Source of the DNA: Treponema sp. UBA1798
Lineage (GTDB): Bacteria; Spirochaetota; Spirochaetia; Treponematales; Treponemataceae
Reading direction: 5' to 3'
NCBI GenBank assembly: GCA_002319875.1
Contig: DCFS01000253.1
Location: 914-8,910, forward strand
Length of the DNA: 7,997 nucleotides
In this document: in pieces, positions 1 through 5,878 of the stretch
Numbering within the stretch: the first letter of the stretch is position 1
Layout: every line of letters begins with the position of its first letter
The notes under the pieces: model-generated
The model's input: only the letters and a program-made list of their open reading frames with translations
Told to the model about the DNA's origin: nothing
Databases searched by the model: none
Program-made: the position numbers and the translations under genes

Positions 1-213
1 TGGAACCTGAGCCTTTCAAAAATCGATGCCAGTATCTGTTCCCTCTTTTATCCTGTTCAGCCCCTGGTATCGGTTTTACTGGGAGGACTTATGCTTGGTG
101 AAAGAATGAATATTTCGTTCTGGATCGGGGCTGTAATGATTCTTTCCGGTCTGTTTTTATCAATAGCTGGTGGAATCTTTGGAAGAGTGAGAAAACATCC
201 TGAGAGAATATAA
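1..213 (+). CDS. EamA/DMT-family transporter, C-terminal fragment
   Basis: Frame 1 is open from the first base to a TAA at 211-213, giving 70 codons of a gene that begins outside the window. The fragment reads as the last part of an EamA (drug/metabolite transporter) domain. A loop containing ISKID-like polar residues leads into a membrane helix with the PVQPLVSVLLGG segment, then the short LGER turn typical of the family, then a final hydrophobic helix (WIGAVMILSGLFLSIAG) and a basic tail (GRVRKHPERI). Family members are inner-membrane exporters or importers of small metabolites; the substrate cannot be read from this piece. It is separated from the next gene by 114 bases and is probably not in the same transcription unit. 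I am confident of the family and cannot name the individual transporter. Confidence 0.85.
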   Translation, partial: WNLSLSKIDASICSLFYPVQPLVSVLLGGLMLGERMNISFWIGAVMILSGLFLSIAGGIFGRVRKHPERI

Positions 214-218
214 AGAGT

Positions 219-233
219 ACGGCAGAATGCCGT
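219..233 (+). terminator. Weak hairpin after the EamA gene
   Basis: ACGGCA (219-224) pairs with TGCCGT (228-233) around a GAA loop, starting 5 bases after the EamA stop. The bases that follow are T-rich but interrupted (TGTTTCAGTTTT), so this is at best a weak intrinsic terminator. Its position right after a stop codon is the main support. Confidence 0.35.
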
Positions 234-243
234 TGTTTCAGTT

Positions 244-271
244 TTGATGCAGCCTAATTTTCTGTTATACA
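244..271 (+). promoter_or_regulatory. Possible promoter for the exported-protein gene
   Basis: TTGATG (244-249) and TATACA (266-271) lie 16 bases apart, a partial match to sigma-70 -35 and -10 elements (4 of 6 each). Transcription would start near 278 and leave a leader of about 50 bases. The leader contains a small hairpin, CTGGAG (289-294) with CTCCGG (298-303), around a TTA loop with one G-T pair. This is the best promoter-like pair between 214 and 327, but the match is modest. Confidence 0.3.
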
Positions 272-327
272 TCTGAACATTTTGTTATCTGGAGTTACTC
301 CGGCACTCTGATGCTGTTAAAAAGTAT

Positions 328-1020
328 ATGAAATACATTAACAAAGTAATGGCAAGAAAAACCGCTGTCGTATGTATTACAGTGCTTGCCGTCTTCGGAA
401 CAACAGTCAATGCTGCCGCAGTTACATCTGCCGGCACCTCTACTGAATATATGACAACACATACTATCCAGCAAAATTCGTCAGCTCTGATTGCTCTTGG
501 ACAATCATCGGTCTTTGTCTACAATACGTTAAATACCGGTGTAAAGCAAAAGGGGGTGTATTATTCATACAATCCTTCATCTGATATCATGAAAATGCAA
601 TTTACCGGTGATTCATCTGGAATGGAATCTGTCCTTCTGGATAAGAATGTACGCTCTGAGCTCCGGGCTGCATATGATCAATATCTTAAAGATTTTTCCG
701 GCCATTCGCTTAAGGAAGAGATAAAGAATACGGACAATATTTATGGCGCCGTAAACAGCATGTACAGATGGGGACAGGCGAATACTTCTGTAAGAACAAG
801 AATAAAAACAGAAGCCGGCTATAATTTCGTTAAGGGGAATCCCTATTTCACATTGACCCTGTATGAAAGTACATATTCTCCAGATGATTCACAATCCGGT
901 AGAAGAACAATTCTGCTGACAAAACAGCAGGCCGCTGATCTTGTCGGTTATGCCGATGAAGAAAAACTCACAGCATCTTCGCTGCCTGTAACCCGATCAG
1001 TAACGGCTGATGTTTATTAA
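328..1020 (+). CDS. Exported protein of unknown function, 230 aa
   Basis: I do not recognise the family. The N-terminus is a clear Sec signal peptide: basic residues (KVMARK, 6-11), a hydrophobic core (AVVCITVLAVFG, 13-24) and a V-N-A site that predicts cleavage after Ala29. The one cysteine in the core (Cys16) is too far in to be a lipobox, so the mature protein should be soluble in the periplasm or secreted. It is rich in Ser, Thr and Tyr. A beta-like segment (QKGVYYSYNP, 74-83) is followed by a charged, probably helical middle (about 101-150), a second beta-like stretch (GNPYFTLTLYES) and a low-complexity tail. No catalytic motif or further membrane helix is visible. The start is uncertain: neither Met1 nor Met8 (ATG at 349) has a good Shine-Dalgarno sequence. 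Its stop overlaps the ATG of a 29-codon frame. Confidence 0.8.
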   Translation: MKYINKVMARKTAVVCITVLAVFGTTVNAAAVTSAGTSTEYMTTHTIQQNSSALIALGQSSVFVYNTLNTGVKQKGVYYSYNPSSDIMKMQFTGDSSGMESVLLDKNVRSELRAAYDQYLKDFSGHSLKEEIKNTDNIYGAVNSMYRWGQANTSVRTRIKTEAGYNFVKGNPYFTLTLYESTYSPDDSQSGRRTILLTKQQAADLVGYADEEKLTASSLPVTRSVTADVY

Positions 1021-1109
1021 TGGCTGAAGTACTTTCAGAACAGGGGGATAGTTCTGCCGGTTCCATCAAAAATACGGTTGATACCAGCTCTTCCTTACGG
1101 TACTTTTAA
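1020..1109 (+). CDS. Possible 29-aa small protein coupled to the upstream gene
   Basis: The ATG at 1020-1022 shares a base with the TAA at 1018-1020 of the exported-protein gene (TAATG), an arrangement often used for termination-reinitiation. The frame runs 29 codons to TAA at 1107-1109. The peptide starts MAEVLSEQGDSSAGS and ends SSSLRYF; it is polar, with no membrane segment or signal peptide. No independent ribosome binding site precedes it. I know of no matching family. It could be a real coupled small protein, a remnant of a longer C-terminus lost by frameshift, or chance. Confidence 0.25.
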   Translation: MAEVLSEQGDSSAGSIKNTVDTSSSLRYF

Positions 1110-1130
1110 GAGGAAGTGACGGAGAAAGTA

Positions 1131-1159
1131 ATGCAGCCCATAATATACGGCTGTATTTT
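1131..1159 (+). terminator. Candidate weak terminator after the exported-protein gene
   Basis: ATGCAGCC (1131-1138) can pair with GGCTGTAT (1149-1156), giving 8 pairs including one G-T, around a 10-base A/T-rich loop. A run of four T follows (1156-1159). It is the only hairpin-plus-T structure soon after the 328-1020 gene, but the stem is modest and the T-run short. Confidence 0.3.
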
Positions 1160-1244
1160 CAGATCCGCTGATTCGTGTGGAAGGTTTTGTGGTTATGATC
1201 CCGTAAAACATAATTCTGATATTCCCCCTGTTCAATTGTATTTA
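1160..1244. other. Non-coding stretch with no recognised feature
   Basis: I see no convincing gene or RNA here. A 91-codon frame starting GTG at 1116 runs through the stretch, but it also crosses the promoter and strong hairpin downstream and its product resembles no family I know, so I do not treat it as a gene. Base composition becomes steadily more A/T-rich towards 1245. Confidence 0.5.
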
Positions 1245-1277
1245 TTTACATTTTTATGTGTAAATATGCATAAAAAT
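1245..1277. repeat. Nested A/T-rich inverted repeats upstream of the operon promoter
   Basis: Two overlapping dyads are visible. TTTACA (1245-1250) is mirrored by TGTAAA (1259-1264) with 8 bases between. ATTTTTATG (1250-1258) is mirrored exactly by CATAAAAAT (1269-1277) with 10 bases between. They lie 13-45 bases upstream of the -35 box. Either dyad could be a regulator site or simply A/T-rich sequence acting as an upstream element for RNA polymerase. No known regulator consensus is recognised. Confidence 0.4.
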
Positions 1278-1318
1278 ATAAAAAAAAGATTGACAGTCTG
1301 CCCTTTTTTTCCCATAAT
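1278..1318 (+). promoter_or_regulatory. Strong sigma-70-type promoter of the peptide-uptake operon
   Basis: TTGACA (1290-1295) is a perfect -35 hexamer. After exactly 17 bases comes CATAAT (1313-1318), five of six matches to the -10 consensus. An A-rich block just upstream (1278-1289) looks like an UP element. Transcription should start around 1324-1327. It is the strongest promoter-like sequence I found in the window and lies 70 bases before the ATG of the binding-protein gene, so it most likely drives the whole operon. Confidence 0.75.
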
Positions 1319-1332
1319 TTTATCTGTCAATG

Positions 1333-1371
1333 AAAGACGGAATGCACGCGTGTGTATTCCGTCTTTTTTTT
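1333..1371 (+). terminator. Strong terminator-like hairpin in the operon leader
   Basis: Bases 1333-1347 pair with 1352-1366 in a 15-pair stem (one G-T pair, G1344 with T1355) around the loop GCGT. Eight T follow (1364-1371). This is a textbook intrinsic terminator for the + strand; in the other direction the T-run is only three bases. It begins about 8 bases after the predicted transcription start and ends 4 bases before the AGGGAG ribosome binding site (1375-1380). It may stop read-through from upstream, act as an attenuator of the operon, or protect the 5' end of the message. The sequence does not decide between these. Confidence 0.8.
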
Positions 1372-1387
1372 GGCAGGGAGAGAGTTT

Positions 1388-3013
1388 ATGAGTTTGAATC
1401 GGATAAAGAAAGGAATACGGCTTTTTGCTATAGTCCTTTTAACTTCGGCTGCCGCCGTTGCAAATGGTGCCAAAGACAGCGGTTCAGCATCGGCTGGTAA
1501 CACGCTGCGTGTCGGGTGCCAACTTGAAGTTCTGGGAAATATGGATGTGATGATTACGTCCCAGAACACCGTATTTCAGATTTCCGATACCATTACGGAC
1601 ACATTAATGGGAAAACGCGACAGCGATCTTGCCCTGTTTCCGCTGCTGCTCGCAAAGACACCGGATATTTCTCCGGACGGTTTATTGTATACCTGTACGC
1701 TTCGTAAAGGTGTTAAGTTTCACGACGGAACCGAACTGACTGCGGATGATGTCCTTTTTACGTTTAACCGTTTCTTCAATCCGAAGACACAGGCTAATAT
1801 GGTCTGGCTCTGTGATGACGTTATAAAAGGAGCCCGGGATGTAGAACAGGGGAAAACTGTTGAAGTTTCCGGACTGAAAAAGACCGGTGATTATACGTTT
1901 ACTATCGAACTGAAGTATCCATTTTCAGCCTTTACATCAATTCTTGCCGCCTCACCGCTTGGAATCATTTCGAAAGCCGCCTGTCTGAAGGCTGGTGATA
2001 AATGGGGACTTGAAACTTATATCGGCTGCGGGGCCTATAAAGTTGCTTCCTTTACTCCGAAGCAGGAAATCGTTCTCGAAAAATTTCCGGAATACTGGGC
2101 CGGTGCAAAATCGGTTGATAAAATAATTATTTCCAATATGGATCAGAACACGCAGCTTATGGAATTTGATGCAGGCAATATCGATGTCTGCGATTTGCCT
2201 ACCAGCCTTGCGCCGGATTACCTCAAGAATCCGGCGATGAAAAGTAAAATCAAGTATCAGGAATTTATGGGAATATGGGGATTACACTTCAATATGGCAA
2301 TTCCACCGTTCAACAATGTCAAAGTACGGCAGGCTCTTGCGTATGCTGTTGATCTGAATTCTCTGTGTACCGGTTATTACAAAGGGGCACATACTCCTGC
2401 ACGGAGTCTTATTCCCAAAGGGATTCCCGGTTATGTCGCCTCTAATCCGGTACAGGAATATAATCCGGAAAAGGCGAAACAGCTGCTTGCTGAAGCCGGA
2501 TTCCCGAATGGTCTGAAAATTACTGCTGCGGTAAAAAATACTCCGGAAATAGTCGAGTGTTTTCAGGTCCTGCAGGATCAGTTCAAAAAGTCGGGAATCG
2601 ATATGGCAATTGAATTATGTGATCCGGGAAGCTGGGCTCAGAAACGCAAACAGGACGGGGGCACCCAGCTGTATATGATCACCTGGTACGCCGACTATGT
2701 GGATCCGGATATGTATCTCTATCTGTTGTATCACAGTTCGGTTTCCGACAATTTTGCCAACGGGTTCAGCCCGAAATACAACGCCAAGGACTCTGCGTGG
2801 TATGACAGCCAGGTGGAGCTTGGCCGCCGAATGACCGATCCGGCGAAGAAGGCTGCATTTTACGCAGATCTCGAACGGTGGCTGACAACGAAATATTATG
2901 CGGAAGTTCCTCTCTACTGCGCATCTGCCTATTATCTTGTCTCTGACAGGGTTAGCGGTGTGACCTACAAACCGGATTTTCTCTACAGTTACGAGAATGC
3001 AGTTATAAAATAA
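1388..3013 (+). CDS. Peptide ABC transporter substrate-binding protein (DppA/OppA type)
   Basis: This is a family 5 extracellular solute-binding protein (SBP_bac_5), 541 aa, normal for DppA/OppA. It captures di- or oligopeptides in the periplasm for the permeases encoded next. The start is the ATG at 1388, placed 7 bases after AGGGAG (1375-1380). A GTG at 1352 in the same frame is rejected because it lies inside the leader hairpin. The signal peptide has a basic start (NRIKKGIR, 4-11), a core at 12-25 and an A-V-A site, with cleavage probably after Ala25. There is no lipobox cysteine. Family landmarks are KFHDG (110-114) followed by the T-A-D-D-V segment, GCGAYK (213-218), VRQALAYAVD (313-322), YNPEKAKQLLAEAGFPNG (358-375) and the WYADYVDPD region (433-441). 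In E. coli DppA an Asp in the matching region binds the peptide amino group. The exact ligand is not readable. First gene of the operon; the permease follows after 26 bases. Confidence 0.93.
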   Translation: MSLNRIKKGIRLFAIVLLTSAAAVANGAKDSGSASAGNTLRVGCQLEVLGNMDVMITSQNTVFQISDTITDTLMGKRDSDLALFPLLLAKTPDISPDGLLYTCTLRKGVKFHDGTELTADDVLFTFNRFFNPKTQANMVWLCDDVIKGARDVEQGKTVEVSGLKKTGDYTFTIELKYPFSAFTSILAASPLGIISKAACLKAGDKWGLETYIGCGAYKVASFTPKQEIVLEKFPEYWAGAKSVDKIIISNMDQNTQLMEFDAGNIDVCDLPTSLAPDYLKNPAMKSKIKYQEFMGIWGLHFNMAIPPFNNVKVRQALAYAVDLNSLCTGYYKGAHTPARSLIPKGIPGYVASNPVQEYNPEKAKQLLAEAGFPNGLKITAAVKNTPEIVECFQVLQDQFKKSGIDMAIELCDPGSWAQKRKQDGGTQLYMITWYADYVDPDMYLYLLYHSSVSDNFANGFSPKYNAKDSAWYDSQVELGRRMTDPAKKAAFYADLERWLTTKYYAEVPLYCASAYYLVSDRVSGVTYKPDFLYSYENAVIK

Positions 3014-3039
3014 AATCATTGGAGCGGCATTTAATACTT

Positions 3040-3960
3040 ATGATTGTTTATATTCTAAAACGGATTGGTCAGTCGTTCATCGTGATGCTTGGAGTTACGC
3101 TTGTTACGTTCATTCTGCTGAATGTAATTCCCGGTGATCCCGTTTCCGTTATGCTTGATAAAAATGCTTCTCCCCAGGTTGTCGGGAATCTCCGCCACGA
3201 GTGGGGACTGGATAAGCCGCTGCCGGTTCAATACATCAATTTTGTTAGAAATGCGCTGTATGGCAATCTGGGGAAAAGCTATTTTGAAAAAACGCCGGTT
3301 ATTACAATGATAAAATCCGGACTGCTTGCAACCCTGAGGCTGGGTACCGTTGCATTTCTGTTTTCTTCGTTTATCGGGATTGTGTGCGGGACTGCTGCAG
3401 CCGTATTTCATGGGAAATGGGTCGATCATCTGCTGATGGTTGTCTCCATGCTTGGTGTCTCCCTGCCGGTTTTCTGGATCGCCATTCTGCTCCAGCTGGT
3501 GTTCGGACTTTACCTGCATCTGCTGCCCATTTCCGGTGTAAAAAACTGGATGGGTTACATCCTGCCGACGATTGCGCTCGGTGCAACCTATGCCGGTTCC
3601 ATGGCACGGCTGGTAAGAACAAGTGTGCTTGAAATTATTTATCAGGATTATATAAAGACTGCACGGTCGAAAGGTTTGTCTGAGTTTGGTGTTGTTGTCA
3701 GACATATCATGCGCAACGCGGCCATCCCGATTATCACTCTTTCCGGTACTCAGATAAAATCCATATTGACCGGTTCAATGATTATAGAATCTATTTTTTC
3801 CATAGCGGGAATCGGCCGTATTGCAATCAATGCAATAATGGTCAGAGATATTCCCGTCATTCAGGGAACAGTTTTATACACGGCGGCTCTTTTTGTCTGT
3901 ATCAATCTGATCGTTGACGTCATGTATGCCGTTATTGATCCCCGTATACGTATTTTGTAG
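3040..3960 (+). CDS. dppB: Dipeptide/oligopeptide ABC permease, DppB type
   Basis: First membrane subunit of the importer, 306 aa, in the inner membrane. The N-terminus (MIVYILKRIGQSF, then the first helix and VIPGDPV at 29-35) is the usual DppB/OppB opening. A periplasmic segment (about 36-95) precedes the BPD_transp_1 core. The cytoplasmic EAA-like loop that docks onto the ATPases is at about 203-230 (DYIKTARSKGLSEFG through RNAAIP). The E-S-I-F-S-I-A-G-I-G-R motif and the ending IDPRIRIL are typical. The start is not certain. A TTG at 3019 would add 7 residues but has no ribosome binding site. The ATG at 3040 matches family N-termini, yet the nearest GGAG (3021-3024) is 15 bases away. I chose the ATG on homology. 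Its stop is 7 bases before the next gene. Confidence 0.92.
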   Translation: MIVYILKRIGQSFIVMLGVTLVTFILLNVIPGDPVSVMLDKNASPQVVGNLRHEWGLDKPLPVQYINFVRNALYGNLGKSYFEKTPVITMIKSGLLATLRLGTVAFLFSSFIGIVCGTAAAVFHGKWVDHLLMVVSMLGVSLPVFWIAILLQLVFGLYLHLLPISGVKNWMGYILPTIALGATYAGSMARLVRTSVLEIIYQDYIKTARSKGLSEFGVVVRHIMRNAAIPIITLSGTQIKSILTGSMIIESIFSIAGIGRIAINAIMVRDIPVIQGTVLYTAALFVCINLIVDVMYAVIDPRIRIL

Positions 3961-3967
3961 GAACAGT

Positions 3968-4882
3968 ATGAATATTTTTGATTCGCTTTTTCACCGCAGT
4001 TCTTTATATGAAAAACTGGGAATTACGACGGGAGATTCTGTCAGCCTTTATAAAGATGCCTGGCGCAGGTTTCTTAAAAATAAATTCTCGTGTCTGTGGC
4101 TGGGCATTATTGTTGTTCTTACCATCGTTGCTGTTTTTGCACCGTTTATCGCTCCGTATGATCCCTATGCACAGAATGTTGCCGACAAATTTCTTTCGCC
4201 GGATTTTTCACATCCGCTCGGAACGGATAATTTCGGACGGGATATCCTTTCGAGAATTATTTATGGTTCACGCATTTCGCTTTCCGTTGGAGTCGTTGCA
4301 GAGGCTATCGCGGTAACGATCGGTGTTATAATCGGTATCAGTGCCGGATATTTCGGTGGAAGGATCGATACCGTCCTGTCGCGGATTATCGAAGTATTCG
4401 CTTCTTTTCCCTTTATTCTGTTTGCCATTGCCGTGATGTTTATTATCGGCCCCGGAATATTGAACGTATTTATAGCTATCGGCGTTATCGGCTGGACGGG
4501 CCATGCCCGTATAATCAGAAGCCAGGTGTTGCAGCTGCATTCGCTGGAATATGTGGAAGCGGCAAAGGCCGCCGGAGCTTCCGATTTCCGGATTATTCTG
4601 AAGCATATGCTGCCTAATTGTCTTTCCACGATTATCATCATCGCGACACTTGATATTCCCGGAGATATAATGCTTGAAGCTACGCTGAGTTTTCTCGGGT
4701 TGGGAGTCGCTCCGCCGACCGCAAGTTGGGGCGAGATGATCAGCAGTGCAAGGATGTTCCTGCGGCAACAGCCGATGTTCAGTATATTTCCCGGAATTGC
4801 GATTATGATTACAGTTCTGGCATTCAATATGGTCGGCGATGCGATGCGTGATGCTCTGGATCCGAAACTCAGGAACAGGTAG
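3968..4882 (+). CDS. dppC: Dipeptide/oligopeptide ABC permease, DppC type
   Basis: Second membrane subunit, 304 aa. The ATG at 3968 follows AGGA (3959-3962) at a 5-base spacing; this ribosome site overlaps the stop of the preceding gene, so the two are probably coupled. A longer in-frame start at 3914 lies inside that gene and is rejected. An N-terminal OppC_N helix region (about 32-65, ending APFIAPYDP) precedes HPLGTDNFGRD (82-92), the hallmark of DppC/OppC. The EAA loop for ATPase contact is at about 194-217 (EYVEAAKAAGASD through HMLPN). Next come LSFLGLGV, the PPTASWGEM segment and the terminal GDAMRDALDPKLR. With DppB it forms the heterodimeric channel. All expected segments are present and in order. 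Confidence 0.94.
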   Translation: MNIFDSLFHRSSLYEKLGITTGDSVSLYKDAWRRFLKNKFSCLWLGIIVVLTIVAVFAPFIAPYDPYAQNVADKFLSPDFSHPLGTDNFGRDILSRIIYGSRISLSVGVVAEAIAVTIGVIIGISAGYFGGRIDTVLSRIIEVFASFPFILFAIAVMFIIGPGILNVFIAIGVIGWTGHARIIRSQVLQLHSLEYVEAAKAAGASDFRIILKHMLPNCLSTIIIIATLDIPGDIMLEATLSFLGLGVAPPTASWGEMISSARMFLRQQPMFSIFPGIAIMITVLAFNMVGDAMRDALDPKLRNR

Positions 4883-4888
4883 GACTTT

Positions 4889-5878
4889 ATGGAACAGCAA
4901 AACGGACAGGCACTGCTTGAAGTCAGTAATTTACAGACATGGCTTTATCTTGATAAAGGTGTTTCAAAGGTTCTGAACGGTGTTTCTTTTTCAATAGCGT
5001 CCGGTGAAACGCTCGGTGTCGTCGGAGAATCAGGATGCGGAAAGAGTATGACTGCACTTTCCATCATGCGTCTGATCCCATCGCCACCGGGAAGAATTGT
5101 CGGCGGATCCATAAAATTCAATGGTGAAGATCTTCTTGATATGCCGAAATCACGGATGCGTAAAATCAGAGGCGGCAAAATCGGAATGATATTTCAGGAA
5201 CCGATGACTTCCCTGAATCCTTTGATGACAGTCGGAAAGCAGATTGAAGAAAGTGTAAGAATCCATGAGAGTCTGCACGGAAAGGCTGCAAAGGATAGGG
5301 CGATGGAGATGCTTGAGATGGTCAACATGCCTCTGCCTGCACAGCGTTATAATGAGTATCCGCACCAGCTTTCCGGCGGCATGCGGCAGCGTGTCATGAT
5401 TGCCATCGCGCTTGCGGGAAATCCGCAGCTGCTTATCTGTGACGAGCCAACGACAGCGCTGGACGTAACGATTCAGGCACAGATTTTGCGGCTCATCAAT
5501 ACGTTGAAGAAACAGATACATATGTCTGTGATGCTGATAACTCATGATCTTGGAGTGGTTTCCCAGGTAGCTGACCGTGTCATCGTTATGTATGCAGGCC
5601 GTATCGTAGAGTATGGCAGCGCAAAAACTATTTTTACCTGCCCTCAACATCCGTATACGGAAGCACTGTTGAAATCGATTCCTGATATACATAATGATGC
5701 CAGGTCTCTTTATATGATAAAAGGTATGGTACCCGATCTGCTGGATCCGCCTGCGGGGTGTATGTTTGCTCCCCGCTGTGAGTATGCGACAGAAGAATGT
5801 CGTACGCATATTCCCGGATATGTTAAGACTGATTATGCGGAGGTAGCCTGTTTCCGCTGCAGAGGAGCAAAGAAATGA
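4889..5878 (+). CDS. dppD: Peptide ABC transporter ATPase, DppD type
   Basis: One of two cytoplasmic nucleotide-binding subunits, 329 aa. The ATG at 4889 follows AGGA (4881-4884), which overlaps the preceding stop. Walker A is GESGCGKS (46-53), the Q-loop glutamine is Gln103, the ABC signature is LSGGMRQR (161-168), Walker B ends at Asp185 with catalytic Glu186, and the switch histidine is His219, so it should be an active ATPase. The C-terminal oligopeptide/dipeptide (oligo_HPY) domain starts near HPYTEALL (254-261). It carries cysteines at 291, 297, 304 and 321, the spacing which in DppD-type ATPases is known to hold an iron-sulfur cluster; Cys324 is an extra cysteine. It pairs with the next gene product. 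Confidence 0.95.
   Translation: MEQQNGQALLEVSNLQTWLYLDKGVSKVLNGVSFSIASGETLGVVGESGCGKSMTALSIMRLIPSPPGRIVGGSIKFNGEDLLDMPKSRMRKIRGGKIGMIFQEPMTSLNPLMTVGKQIEESVRIHESLHGKAAKDRAMEMLEMVNMPLPAQRYNEYPHQLSGGMRQRVMIAIALAGNPQLLICDEPTTALDVTIQAQILRLINTLKKQIHMSVMLITHDLGVVSQVADRVIVMYAGRIVEYGSAKTIFTCPQHPYTEALLKSIPDIHNDARSLYMIKGMVPDLLDPPAGCMFAPRCEYATEECRTHIPGYVKTDYAEVACFRCRGAKK

Noticed and set aside
1036..1116. Small hairpins after the exported-protein gene, such as CAGAAC/GTTCTG and CTTCCT/AGGAAG
   Set aside because: Stems of 5-6 pairs with large loops and no T-run; no known riboswitch pattern could be matched.
1302..1330. Divergent promoter using the mirrored TTGACA on the - strand
   Set aside because: At a 17-base spacing the would-be -10 reads AAAAGG, which does not resemble TATAAT, and no - strand gene follows.
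1352..1387. GTG start giving the binding protein 12 extra residues
   Set aside because: It lies inside the right arm of the leader hairpin, has no ribosome site and would spoil the signal peptide; the ATG at 1388 has AGGGAG at 7 bases.
1116..1391. 91-codon frame beginning GTG, preceded by AGAGGAA
   Set aside because: It crosses the operon promoter, the strong hairpin and the ribosome site of the binding-protein gene, and its product has no recognisable domain.
3055..3705. Long - strand frame (216 codons) opposite the DppB-type gene
   Set aside because: Composition rich in His, Asn, Gln and Arg, typical of an antisense shadow of a hydrophobic membrane protein; the + strand gene is certain.
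4261..4900. Two - strand frames (188 and 210 codons) opposite the DppC-type gene
   Set aside because: Antisense shadows; no domain, no ribosome site, and the + strand product is a textbook permease.
5150..5809. 219-codon - strand frame opposite the DppD-type gene
   Set aside because: Antisense shadow with no recognisable domain.
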